A DNA stretch of 15,682 nucleotides from Nocardioidaceae bacterium (GTDB lineage Bacteria > Actinomycetota > Actinomycetes > Propionibacteriales > Nocardioidaceae), in NCBI GenBank assembly GCA_013696015.1, contig JACCZI010000009.1, positions 1 to 15,682 of the forward strand, read 5' to 3'. How positions within the stretch are numbered: the first letter of the stretch is position 1; each line of letters starts with the position of its first letter. Position numbers and translations under genes: made by a program. Below the pieces are notes generated by a model. The model worked only from the letters and a program-made list of their open reading frames with translations, was not told the DNA's origin and did no database searches. Shown here piece by piece: positions 8,691-15,500 of this stretch.

Positions 8691-8891
8691 TCAGGCCGAG
8701 CCGTCGGTGGAGGCCGGAGGGCCGTCGGGGCGGCGTGCCTCCTCGACCAGCATCACCGGGATGTCGTCGCGTACCGGGTAGGCCAGGCCGCAGCCGTCAC
8801 AGACCAGCTCACCGGCCGACTCGTCCACCGACAGGCTGGCCCGGCAGGCGGGGCAGACCAGGATCTCCAACAGCATGGGGTCCAGCTTCAT
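8691..8891 (-). CDS. Trm112-like zinc-ribbon protein, possible separate product from an internal start
   Basis: An ATG at 8891 lies in frame within manB and begins MKLDPMLLEILVCPAC, the usual beginning of free-standing Trm112-like proteins. It has a well-placed AGGAG (8903-8899) 7 nt upstream. From here the product is 66 residues, a normal length for this family, with C13-x2-C16 and C31-x2-C34 zinc ligands. A TGA in a different frame (8898-8896) lies between the ribosome-binding site and the ATG. This looks like an ancestral two-gene junction whose manB stop was lost. The small protein may still be made on its own alongside the fusion. Trm112 proteins partner with and stabilise methyltransferases in several organisms; the partner here is unknown. 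Confidence 0.55.
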   Translation of the reverse strand: MKLDPMLLEILVCPACRASLSVDESAGELVCDGCGLAYPVRDDIPVMLVEEARRPDGPPASTDGSA

Positions 8892-10310
8892 CTCGTCACT
8901 CCTGAGGGTGGCCAGCACGCCGTCGCGCACCTGCTCCATCATCGCGCGACTGTCCGCCTCGACGTTCAGCCGGACCAGCGGCTCGGTGTTGGATGCCCGC
9001 AGATTGAACCACCACGCCGATGTCGCGACCGTCACCCCGTCCAGGCGGTCGACCTCGACCGCTTCGACGCCGTCCGCACCAGTGACCGCGGACCGTCGGT
9101 ACGACTCCTCGACACGGCCGATGGCGGCGGCCGGGTCGGGCACGGTGGAGTTCACCTCACCGGACGCGGTGTAGCGGCGGTAGGGGGCGACGGTCTCAGA
9201 CAGCGGGTGCGCAGACCCGGCGGCGAGCGCCAGGACGTGCAGGGCGGCGAGCATCCCGGAGTCGGCGTACCAGAAGTCGCGGAAGTAGAAGTGACCGGAG
9301 TGCTCCCCACCGAACACGGCATCGTGACGCGCCATGGCGGCCTTGATCACCGAATGGCCGACCGGCGTGCGCACTGGCGTACCGCCCGCGGCGCGGACCA
9401 CCTCCGGCACCACGCGCGAGCAGACGGCGTTGTGGATGATCGTCGCGCCGGCGTGACGGGCCAGCTCCCGCTCGGCGATCAGGGCGGCCATTAGAGACGG
9501 CTCGACGAGCCGGCCAGCCTCGTCGACGACGAAGCAACGGTCGGCGTCACCATCGAAGGCCAGACCCAGGTCAGCCCCCGAGTCGACGACCGCGGCACTC
9601 AACTCCCGCAGGTTCACCGGGTCGAGCGGGTCCGCTGGGTGGTTGGGGAACCGGCCGTCGAGCTCGAAGAACAGCGGCACCAGGTCAACGTCGAGGGCCG
9701 CGAAGACCGCGGGCACGCTGACCGCCGCCATCGCGTTCGCGGCGTCCACCACCACGCGCAGCGACCGGCCATGAACGGGGACCAGGCCGAGCACGCACTG
9801 GGCGTAGTCGCTGAGCAGGTCGAGGCGAGAGACGCTGCCGACCCCCTGCGCGACCTCGACGCGCCCGGCGAGAATCCGGCCGGCCGCCGCCGAGATGTCG
9901 CCGAGACCGGTCTCGCGGCCGATCGCGCGGGCGCCGGGTCGGCACAGCTTGAGTCCGTTGTACTCAGCCGCGTTGTGACTCGCGGTCACCATCACAGCGG
10001 GCACGTCCAGCCGTCCTGAGGCGAAGTACACGACGTCCGTGGCGGTCAGGCCGATGTCGAGTACGTCGGCGCCCGTTCCCGTGATGCCCGCCGCCACTGC
10101 CGCAGCCAGCGCGGGTGAGGTCACCCGCACGTCGCGACCGAGAACCGCCGACCCACGGCCGCCGCTGATGCCCACCACATCTGCGAAGGCGGCTCCGATG
10201 GCTGTGGCAACCGTTTCGTCGAGCACTTCGGGGGCCCGCCCGCGGACGTCGTAGGCGTGGAACAACTCGGTGAGGACGCGCTCGGCCGGGCCCGGGTCAG
10301 CAGCCGTCAC
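8691..10310 (-). CDS. manB: Phosphomannomutase ManB fused to a C-terminal Trm112-like domain
   Basis: The 539-residue product joins two units. Residues 1-472 are an alpha-D-phosphohexomutase interconverting mannose-6-phosphate and mannose-1-phosphate. It has phosphoserine Ser111 in TASHN (109-113), magnesium loop DGDADR (253-258), sugar-binding GEHSGH (335-340) and phosphate-binding RASNTEP (438-444). Residues 474-539 form a complete Trm112-like zinc ribbon with two CxxC pairs. In many actinobacteria these are two separate genes; here no stop separates them. The GTG start at 10310 overlaps the DUF3499 stop by 4 bp (GTGA). The sugar could also be glucose, since the family is broad, but the neighbourhood (Rv3257c position, guanylyltransferase nearby) favours mannose. 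The product would feed GDP-mannose for cell-envelope glycans. Confidence 0.92.
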   Translation of the reverse strand: MTAADPGPAERVLTELFHAYDVRGRAPEVLDETVATAIGAAFADVVGISGGRGSAVLGRDVRVTSPALAAAVAAGITGTGADVLDIGLTATDVVYFASGRLDVPAVMVTASHNAAEYNGLKLCRPGARAIGRETGLGDISAAAGRILAGRVEVAQGVGSVSRLDLLSDYAQCVLGLVPVHGRSLRVVVDAANAMAAVSVPAVFAALDVDLVPLFFELDGRFPNHPADPLDPVNLRELSAAVVDSGADLGLAFDGDADRCFVVDEAGRLVEPSLMAALIAERELARHAGATIIHNAVCSRVVPEVVRAAGGTPVRTPVGHSVIKAAMARHDAVFGGEHSGHFYFRDFWYADSGMLAALHVLALAAGSAHPLSETVAPYRRYTASGEVNSTVPDPAAAIGRVEESYRRSAVTGADGVEAVEVDRLDGVTVATSAWWFNLRASNTEPLVRLNVEADSRAMMEQVRDGVLATLRSDEMKLDPMLLEILVCPACRASLSVDESAGELVCDGCGLAYPVRDDIPVMLVEEARRPDGPPASTDGSA

Positions 10311-10660
10311 GGATCGATCGAACGCAACACCCGCAGGTGTCCGCGCCGACCCACCTCCACGGCCTGCCCTCGCGGCTCGACCACCGGGACCGGCCGGGCC
10401 GCCTCACGCACCGCATCGGCGAGTGCGACGAGGTCGTCGCTGGTGGGACCGCAGGCAGCCGGGTCCGGCGCGAGGCGCAGGACCTCCCACCCGCGCGGGG
10501 CCGACAGCCGCTCGGCGTGCTCCTCGCACAGGTCATAGCTGTGAGGTTCGGCGTACGTGGCGAGCGGTCCGAGGACCGCTGTGGAGTCGGCGTAGACATA
10601 TGTGAGCGTCGCCACCGCCGCACGCCGGCAGGCGGTGCGCGAACACCGGCGCAGACTCAC
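10307..10660 (-). CDS. DUF3499 family protein (Rv3258c type)
   Basis: The 117-residue protein matches the conserved actinobacterial DUF3499 family by its N-terminal half: RRCSRTAC, then ATLTYVYADSTAVLGPLAT, YDLCEEHAERL and PRGWEVLRL. Cys6, Cys11, Cys45 and His48 are spaced like a small metal-binding site; that role is an inference. The C-terminal third is variable. It is the first gene of the minus-strand run DUF3499-manB-SIS, and its stop overlaps the manB start by 4 bp. The GTG start at 10660 gives the usual family beginning; only a weak AGG lies upstream. Its function is unknown, but persistent linkage to manB suggests an envelope or mannose-related role. Confidence 0.9.
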   Translation of the reverse strand: MSLRRCSRTACRRAAVATLTYVYADSTAVLGPLATYAEPHSYDLCEEHAERLSAPRGWEVLRLAPDPAACGPTSDDLVALADAVREAARPVPVVEPRGQAVEVGRRGHLRVLRSIDP

Positions 10661-10754
10661 GCAGCGACGGTACCTGTCCGCGCCACGCCAGCAACGGATT
10701 GCTTCCGGGGCGGCCGCTCGTGTCGGGCGGCCCCGGCTCGAGCGGCGAGCGCAC

Positions 10755-10760
10755 TACGCT
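10755..10760 (+). promoter_or_regulatory. -10 box of a probably leaderless promoter
   Basis: TACGCT fits the actinobacterial TAnnnT consensus. It ends 6 bp before the GTG at 10767, exactly where transcription would begin. This spacing is typical of leaderless actinobacterial genes. No good -35 is visible. Confidence 0.5.
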
Positions 10761-10766
10761 CGCGCT

Positions 10767-11225
10767 GTGAGCGGCTCGGCAGACAGTTCAACGCCCTTCG
10801 GGGTGAGAGCCGGCGACATGCGCGACCGCCGCGGCCGCGGCCGCAGGGGTCCGCTGGTGCTGCCCGGTCCGCTGTCGCCGGGCGGAGTGCCGACCTCTCG
10901 TTCGCGCAGCGAGGTCTTCGACGCTGTCGTGCTCGACGTCGTTGCCGACCTCGAGGCCCACTGGGAGGCCGAGCTGCGCGGCGTCGAATTCGGGGTCGAG
11001 GAGGTGCCGCTGCTGCCGACAGGCTGGCGACCGGCGCACGTACCACTCGCCACCGTGGTCCGGGCCACGGGCACGACACCGGCGCGCATCGTGGCGTTCC
11101 GGTTGCCGGTCCAGCAGCGCGCCACGGGCCGTGCGGACCTGGAGCGGCTGGTCCGCGCGGCGCTTGTCGAGCGGGTCGCCGAGCTGCTGGGGCGCGATCC
11201 CGACGACGTCGACCCGCCGCGCTGA
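10767..11225 (+). CDS. Rv3259-like 'metallopeptidase family' protein without a visible HExxH motif
   Basis: The 152-residue protein corresponds to the conserved actinobacterial gene between DUF3499 and whiB2 (Rv3259), often annotated as metallopeptidase family (zincin-like). Recognisable pieces are RRGPLVLPGPLSP near residue 30, RSRSEVFDAVVLDVVADLEAHWEAEL, a segment with EVPLLP, RIVAFRLPVQQRA, and the C-terminal RAALVERVAELLGRDPDDVDP. No HExxH zinc site is present, so peptidase activity is not supported. The GTG at 10767 was chosen because a TACGCT -10 lies just upstream (leaderless start). GTG 10803 or ATG 10818 would remove 12 or 17 residues and also fit the family. The gene diverges from DUF3499 and converges with whiB2. 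Its function is unknown. Confidence 0.8.
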   Translation: MSGSADSSTPFGVRAGDMRDRRGRGRRGPLVLPGPLSPGGVPTSRSRSEVFDAVVLDVVADLEAHWEAELRGVEFGVEEVPLLPTGWRPAHVPLATVVRATGTTPARIVAFRLPVQQRATGRADLERLVRAALVERVAELLGRDPDDVDPPR

Positions 11226-11241
11226 GTGCGCTCGGCTCAGC
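11221..11241. terminator. Short hairpin spanning the convergent stops of the Rv3259-like gene and whiB2
   Basis: GCTGAG (11221-11226) and CTCAGC (11236-11241) are exact reverse complements around a 9 nt loop. Both stop codons lie in the arms. Its position between convergent genes only 11 bp apart suggests a bidirectional terminator, but the stem is short and lacks a U-run. Confidence 0.35.
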
Positions 11242-11491
11242 CGGCGCGCTTCTTGAGCTTGCGCCGCTCCCGCTCCGACAGGCCGCCCCAGATACCGAAG
11301 CGCTCGTCGTGCGCCAAGGCGTAGTCGAGGCACTCGCTGCGGACCTCGCACGTCAGGCAGACCCGCTTTGCCTCCCGGGTGGATCCCCCCTTTTCAGGGA
11401 AGAACGCCTCCGGATCGGTCTGGGCGCACAGCGCCCGCTCTTGCCAGCTCAGTTCACCGGCGTCTCCGTCGAGCACATCTAGGTCTCGCAC
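11237..11491 (-). CDS. whiB2: WhiB-family iron-sulfur transcriptional regulator (WhiB2/WhmD type)
   Basis: The 84-residue protein carries the four cluster ligands Cys22, Cys45, Cys48 and Cys54 (C-x22-C-x2-C-x5-C), the turn GIWGG (66-70) and the basic tail RERRKLKKRAG. The stretch WQERALCAQTDPEAFFPEKG is characteristic of WhiB2/WhmD/WhiB-Streptomyces proteins. These hold an oxygen/NO-sensitive [4Fe-4S] cluster, bind the principal sigma factor and are needed for septation. The GTG start at 11491 has a strong GAGGAGG 7 nt upstream. The location next to the Rv3259-like gene and near fbiA matches Rv3260c. The gene is transcribed from the 234 bp gap upstream. Confidence 0.93.
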   Translation of the reverse strand: MRDLDVLDGDAGELSWQERALCAQTDPEAFFPEKGGSTREAKRVCLTCEVRSECLDYALAHDERFGIWGGLSERERRKLKKRAG

Positions 11492-11725
11492 GGTCTCGCC
11501 TCCTCGACCCTGGTTACCCTGTGGACGGCGTGCTGTCGTGGCGGGAGTTCGCGGCTCCTACGCTGAACGACATAAGGGGAATTACATGCCTGTCAGTACC
11601 GCCACGTCAAGCGGCAGCGGGATATCGAGTCGAAAACGAGCCCGAACGCGCCGCGGCCGGCTCAACCCGCGTCACCTGTTGGGCCTGACATTCGGCCGGG
11701 CGAGTCGGGTTTTCGCCGCGACGGC
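11492..11725. other. Gap upstream of whiB2, likely holding its promoter
   Basis: This 234 bp stretch between the membrane-protein gene stop and the whiB2 start is less GC-rich in its middle (about 11560-11600) than its surroundings. A plus-strand TACGCT (11559-11564), an AAGGGG and an ATG at 11586 together look like a start signal for a small plus-strand frame (see findings). No confident minus-strand promoter for whiB2 was recognised. Confidence 0.4.
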
Positions 11726-12622
11726 TCAGGGACGGGGCGGCCACCAGCCCGGCGCAGAATCGTCCGGCGAGTCGTCGCGTCGCTCCGCCGGAGGACGCTC
11801 CTGCGGATCCTGTGGCGCGGCTTGCTCCGGTGTGGTCCACTCCGCGGTCGAGTCCGACTGCGACGGTGCTGGCTCGCTCCAGGGCTGCTGCTGCGGCGGA
11901 GGTGTCTGCCAAGGCGACGGCTGCGGGGCCGGGTAGCCCCAGCTCTGCGGCGCCGGCCCCGGCTGGGTCGACTCTTGGGCCGGCTCTTGGGTTGGCTGGG
12001 GGGCCGGCTCTGGGACCGGCGGGGAGCCCGCTCCGTACGCGGTGGCGCCACCACCCCATGACGGCTGCTGACCGGGCCATGGCTGCTGCGGCGCGCTCCC
12101 CCACGGCTGTTGCTGGGTCCCCCACTGCTGGTGCTGGGGGGCACCCCACTGCTGCTGCTGCGTCTGCGCTGCGCGCACCGGCGCCGGCAGGCCGCGAAAC
12201 AGCAGGTAGGTCAGGAGCAGCCCGCCGGCCAGAACCGCCAGCTCGGCGAGGATGACGAACGATCGGGCCAGCTTGCCTCCGCCCAGGAAGAGCTCGGAGC
12301 CGCGGTCGAGGTCGACGGCAAGCCCGGAGACCCAGCTGATGACTCCCAGCAGTGCCATGAGCCCCAGCACCGCGAGGACCCCCAGCACGATGAGCCGAGC
12401 CCGCGGCGTGCGTTCCCCGGTGGTGACCAGCAGGGCCGCCAGCACGACGATCACCACCCACACCGGGTTGACGAAGCGGTCCTGGAGCAGGAAGGCGCGG
12501 TCGCCGTAGGTGCCACTGTCCTTGAACAGCAGGGCGAACGTGACAACGAGATAGACCAGGGTGGCACCCAGCAGCAGCGCGGCAACGGGCTCCCGCAACT
12601 TGTTGGCGGAGTCGGGTAGCAC
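11726..12622 (-). CDS. Four-helix membrane protein with a Pro/Gln/Trp-rich cytoplasmic or surface tail
   Basis: I do not recognise a named family for this 298-residue protein. Four hydrophobic helices lie at about 14-33, 52-68, 75-100 and 121-143. The segment between the first two contains FKDSGTYGDRAFLLQDRFVNP. Residues 150-298 form a low-complexity tail rich in Gln, Pro, Trp and Gly, with an irregular repeat of the type QQ(P)WG or QQQWG between 155 and 190. It continues with acidic/proline stretches and ends in GWWPPRP. Such tails occur in actinobacterial envelope proteins, but topology is not decided here. The GTG start at 12622 has an excellent GAGGAG 6 nt upstream. It diverges from fbiA across 80 bp and lies upstream of whiB2 on the same strand. 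The function is unknown; a link to division or envelope assembly is only suggested by the neighbours. Confidence 0.8.
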   Translation of the reverse strand: MLPDSANKLREPVAALLLGATLVYLVVTFALLFKDSGTYGDRAFLLQDRFVNPVWVVIVVLAALLVTTGERTPRARLIVLGVLAVLGLMALLGVISWVSGLAVDLDRGSELFLGGGKLARSFVILAELAVLAGGLLLTYLLFRGLPAPVRAAQTQQQQWGAPQHQQWGTQQQPWGSAPQQPWPGQQPSWGGGATAYGAGSPPVPEPAPQPTQEPAQESTQPGPAPQSWGYPAPQPSPWQTPPPQQQPWSEPAPSQSDSTAEWTTPEQAAPQDPQERPPAERRDDSPDDSAPGWWPPRP

Positions 12623-12702
12623 GAGTCACTCCTCAGGCGGACGACGGGCCGGGCTCAGCCTGCCACACACCCGCGCCTGCACTGGTTGCAAGACTGGGGC
12701 GC
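12623..12702. promoter_or_regulatory. Divergent promoter region between the membrane-protein gene and fbiA
   Basis: These 80 bp must serve both directions unless a distal promoter is used. Toward the left they hold the strong GAGGAG for the membrane protein. Toward fbiA no clear ribosome-binding site is visible; AAGACT (12690-12695) lies 7 bp before the ATG, so a leaderless fbiA transcript is possible, with the first base of the -10 consensus missing. Confidence 0.4.
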
Positions 12703-13677
12703 ATGCGCATCACCGCACTGTCCGGTGGCATCGGAGGCGCCCGGTTCCTGCGCGGCCTGCTCCCGCTGCTCGGACCTGGCGACCAGGTCAGCGTGATCGG
12801 CAACACCGCCGACGACATCGAGCTCTTCGGCCTCACGATCTGTCCCGACCTTGACACGTTGATGTACACCCTGGGGGGCGGCATCGACGAACAGCGCGGC
12901 TGGGGCCGGGCCGAGGAGACCTGGCACGCCAAAGCGGAGCTCGCGGCGTACGGAGCACACCCGCAGTGGTTCGGGCTCGGCGACCGGGACCTGGCCACCC
13001 ATGTCATCCGCACCCAGATGCTGCGCGCCGGGTTCTCACTGTCGGACGTCACCGCGGCGCTGTGCACCCGGTGGGATCCCGGCGTCCGGCTGCTGCCGAT
13101 GAGCGACGACCGGGTCGAGACGCATGTGGTGGTCGCCAGCGATGACGGCTCGCGGCGGGCCATCCACTTCCAGGAGTACTGGGTCCGGCTCCACGCCGAG
13201 GTGCCGGTGCTCGACGTGGTCGTGGTCGGCGCAGCCGAGGCAGCTCCGGCGCCGGGAGTCCTGGCCGCGCTGGCCGACGCCGACCTGGTCCTGCTGCCGC
13301 CGTCCAACCCGGTGGTCTCGATCGGGACGATCCTGGCGGTGCCCGGCATCGCAGCAGCGATTCGTACCACTCCGGCTCCCGTTGTCGGGATCTCACCGAT
13401 CATCGCGGGTGCGGCGGTGAGCGGAATGGCGGATCAGCTGCTGGCCGGGCTCGACATCGAGGGGACCGCCGCAGGGGTGGCGCTGCACTACGGCGCCCGA
13501 TCCGCGGGAGGGATCCTCGACGGGTGGCTGGTCCACACCAGCGATGCGCCCGACGTGGAACGCCTCGCACAGCAGGGGATCAGGGCGCAGGCGGTCCCGC
13601 TGCTCATGAGCGACCTACCGGCCGCCTCAGCCATGGCGCAGGCGGCGCTCCGGCTGTCGGGACGAGTCCCCGCGTGA
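12703..13677 (+). CDS. fbiA: 2-phospho-L-lactate (phosphoenolpyruvyl) transferase of F420 biosynthesis
   Basis: The 324-residue FbiA/CofD enzyme moves a phosphoenolpyruvyl (actinobacteria) or phospholactyl (archaea) group from a guanosine-diphosphate carrier onto the deazaflavin Fo, giving dehydro-F420-0 or F420-0. The sequence begins with LSGGIGGARFLRGL, carries the metal/substrate motif NTADD (34-38), and continues CPDLDTLMYTLGGGID, LGDRDLATHVIRT, LLPPSNPVVSIGTIL and SPIIAGAAVSGMAD, all typical of CofD. The length is normal. The ATG at 12703 fits the conserved MRITALSGGIGG beginning. It overlaps fbiB by 4 bp (GTGA), so the two are co-transcribed and coupled. The location beyond whiB2 matches Rv3261. 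Confidence 0.96.
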   Translation: MRITALSGGIGGARFLRGLLPLLGPGDQVSVIGNTADDIELFGLTICPDLDTLMYTLGGGIDEQRGWGRAEETWHAKAELAAYGAHPQWFGLGDRDLATHVIRTQMLRAGFSLSDVTAALCTRWDPGVRLLPMSDDRVETHVVVASDDGSRRAIHFQEYWVRLHAEVPVLDVVVVGAAEAAPAPGVLAALADADLVLLPPSNPVVSIGTILAVPGIAAAIRTTPAPVVGISPIIAGAAVSGMADQLLAGLDIEGTAAGVALHYGARSAGGILDGWLVHTSDAPDVERLAQQGIRAQAVPLLMSDLPAASAMAQAALRLSGRVPA

Positions 13678-14717
13678 CCGCACCTCGCCTGGTCGTTGTC
13701 GGCGTCGCGGGGCTGCCGGAGATCCGTGCCGGTGACGACCTGGCCGCCCTGGTGGTCCGGCACGCCGACCCGCCGCCGAGCGATGGTGACGTCGTGGTCG
13801 TCACCAGCAAGGTGGTGAGCAAGGCGGCCGGCCTGGGGACCAGCGCAGAGCGCAGCGAACTGGTGGCTGCGCACACCGACCGGGTCGTGGCCCGCCGCGG
13901 CGCCACGACGATCGTCCGAACCCCCCACGGGCTGACCCTGGCCGCCGCGGGACTGGACGTCTCGAACGCCACCGCCGGCACCGTGCTGGCGCTGCCCGCC
14001 GACCCCGACGCAGAGGCCGCTGTGCTGCGTCACCGCCTGCGCCGCTCGACCGGCGCCAACATCGCCGTGGTCGTCACCGACACGGCGGGCCGACCGTGGC
14101 GGCTGGGCCAGACCGACATCGCGATCGGCGTCGCCGGCCTGCTGCCCCTGGTGGACCTGTCGGGCGTCACGGACAGCCACGGGAACGTCCTGACCGTCAC
14201 CGCTCCGGCCGTGGCGGACTCGGTGGCGGCTGCCGCCGACCTGGTCAAGGGAAAGCTCGACCACGTGCCGGCGGCCATTGTCAGCGGGCTGGCCCACTAC
14301 GTGCTGCCATCCGACCAGGACGGGCCGGGGGCTGGTGTCCTGCTCCGCCCCGAGCGCGATGACCTGTTCGGCTGGGGCGCCCTCGACGCGGTGCGCGCCG
14401 CCGTGCGGCGAGATGACCCCAACCGCCACCGCGGGTTCGCGCTGCCGGTCGACTCGGTCGAGACCCTGGTCGGCGACGCCCTCGCCGCCGCCGACGACGC
14501 CCTGGTGCGCGTCGTGTCGACGGGAACCGCCTGGGACGTGCTGGCGGTAGACGGCGCCGAAACGGCCGCGGTGTGGGAGGCCGCCGCCCTGGTCGAGCGG
14601 CTGCGCGTGCTCGCGGTGGCCACCCGGCGCCGGCTCGTGCTGCGGCAGGTGAACCCACCGGCACTGGCCACGGTCGAGCTGGTCGACCTCCAGGGTTCGG
14701 CCGCATCCACCGCGTAG
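13674..14717 (+). CDS. fbiB: Coenzyme F420-0:L-glutamate ligase with a non-nitroreductase C-terminal extension
   Basis: The 347-residue product has a CofE-type domain (about 1-245) that adds gamma-linked glutamates to F420-0 using GTP. Landmarks are SKVVSKAAG (45-53), SNATAGTVLALPADPD, DTAGRPWRLGQTDIAIG (136-152), VKGKLDHVPAAIVSG and RDDLFGWGALDAVR. Mycobacterial FbiB is about 448 residues and ends in an FMN-binding nitroreductase-like domain that reduces dehydro-F420-0. Here that domain is absent. Residues about 246-347 are a shorter Ala/Val/Arg-rich extension with no recognised motif. The GTG at 13674 overlaps the fbiA stop by 4 bp; the frame is open further upstream, but that part overlaps fbiA. 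The CofE assignment is firm; the meaning of the extension is not. Confidence 0.92.
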   Translation: MTAPRLVVVGVAGLPEIRAGDDLAALVVRHADPPPSDGDVVVVTSKVVSKAAGLGTSAERSELVAAHTDRVVARRGATTIVRTPHGLTLAAAGLDVSNATAGTVLALPADPDAEAAVLRHRLRRSTGANIAVVVTDTAGRPWRLGQTDIAIGVAGLLPLVDLSGVTDSHGNVLTVTAPAVADSVAAAADLVKGKLDHVPAAIVSGLAHYVLPSDQDGPGAGVLLRPERDDLFGWGALDAVRAAVRRDDPNRHRGFALPVDSVETLVGDALAAADDALVRVVSTGTAWDVLAVDGAETAAVWEAAALVERLRVLAVATRRRLVLRQVNPPALATVELVDLQGSAASTA

Positions 14718-14720
14718 AAT
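14715..14720 (+). promoter_or_regulatory. Candidate -10 box for the DUF3105 gene
   Basis: TAGAAT overlaps the fbiB stop codon and matches TAnnnT, close to TATAAT. It would give a leader of about 30 nt before the GTG at 14757. No clear -35 is seen. Read-through from fbiAB is an alternative. Confidence 0.4.
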
Positions 14721-14756
14721 CGCCGCACCGCCTCCGACTAGGGACGACTCTGACCC

Positions 14757-15500
14757 GTGGCCAAACCGAAGAAGAACGACGACCGTCGCGCCCGCGTCGA
14801 GGCGATGCGCCGCGAGGCCCAACGTGTCGAGCGGCGGCGAACTCTGGTCGTCGTCGGCGTGTGCGCACTGGTCGCCGTGGCGATCATCGCCACGACCGCC
14901 TACTACCTGGTGACCCAGGACGACCCGGCCGCCACGGCGGCCAGCGTTGACGGTGGCTCCCTGGGAGATGCGGCGCAGACGGCCGGATGTGACAACGTCG
15001 TGCTGCGCGCCGCCGAGGGGAGCAGCGACCACCTGAGCCAGGGCACCGCGATCGACTACACGGAAGCGCCCCCCGCTTTCGGGCAACACTGGCCGGCACC
15101 CGCTGACTTCGCGCGCAAGTTCTACACCGTCGCCGACCGCCCGCCGGTCGAGCAGCTCGTCCACAACCTCGAGCACGGCTACACGATCTTGTGGTACGAC
15201 TCGACCATCGCCGACGACCCCGACGCCCTGGCGCAGGTCGAGGCCATCGCCCAGCCGTTCGAGGGGCAGCAGGACCTGGCGGCGAAGTTCATCGCAGTCC
15301 CGTGGACCAGCGAGGATGGTGAGCCGTTCCCCGCCGGCAAGCACGTCGCGTTGACGCACTGGTCCGCCGAGGGCGAGTCCGCGGTCTCCGGGCAGGGGCA
15401 GGGGGCCTGGCTCTACTGCGCCGAGCCGGGCGCCGACGTCGTCAGCGCCTTCATGGCCGAGTTCCCATCCTCCGACGCCCTGGAGCCCCAGGGCGCGTGA
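14757..15500 (+). CDS. DUF3105 domain membrane-anchored protein
   Basis: The 247-residue protein starts with a charged cytoplasmic stretch (KPKKNDDRRARVEAMRRE), then a single membrane helix at about 30-52, so residues from about 55 face outside. The outer part is a DUF3105 domain: APPAFGQHWPAP (104-115), FYTVADRPPVEQLVHNLEHGYTILWY (122-147) and KHVALTHW. Conserved His111, His136 and His140 could bind metal. Cys78 and Cys221 are well placed for a disulfide. These last points are inferences; the biochemical role of DUF3105 is not established. The GTG at 14757 follows fbiB by 39 bp and has only a distant AGGGA, so its start is moderately certain. Proteins of this type are often annotated only as hypothetical. 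Confidence 0.88.
   Translation: MAKPKKNDDRRARVEAMRREAQRVERRRTLVVVGVCALVAVAIIATTAYYLVTQDDPAATAASVDGGSLGDAAQTAGCDNVVLRAAEGSSDHLSQGTAIDYTEAPPAFGQHWPAPADFARKFYTVADRPPVEQLVHNLEHGYTILWYDSTIADDPDALAQVEAIAQPFEGQQDLAAKFIAVPWTSEDGEPFPAGKHVALTHWSAEGESAVSGQGQGAWLYCAEPGADVVSAFMAEFPSSDALEPQGA

Noticed and set aside
7770..9494. Long plus-strand open frame (574 codons) opposite the SIS and manB genes
   Set aside because: It has composition typical of antisense frames (His/Arg/Gly-rich), no family motifs, and covers two well-identified genes.
11940..12180. Tandem repeat DNA or CRISPR-like array in the membrane-protein tail
   Set aside because: The repetition comes from irregular Gln/Pro/Trp codons in a coding frame, without fixed repeat length or spacers.
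13524..13673. Upstream extension of the fbiB frame
   Set aside because: It overlaps the conserved end of fbiA and is not CofE-like; the GTG at 13674 with the 4 bp overlap is the natural start.
13488..15359. Long minus-strand open frame (623 codons) opposite fbiA, fbiB and the DUF3105 gene
   Set aside because: It is a GC-rich antisense shadow; the plus-strand products match known families along their whole length.
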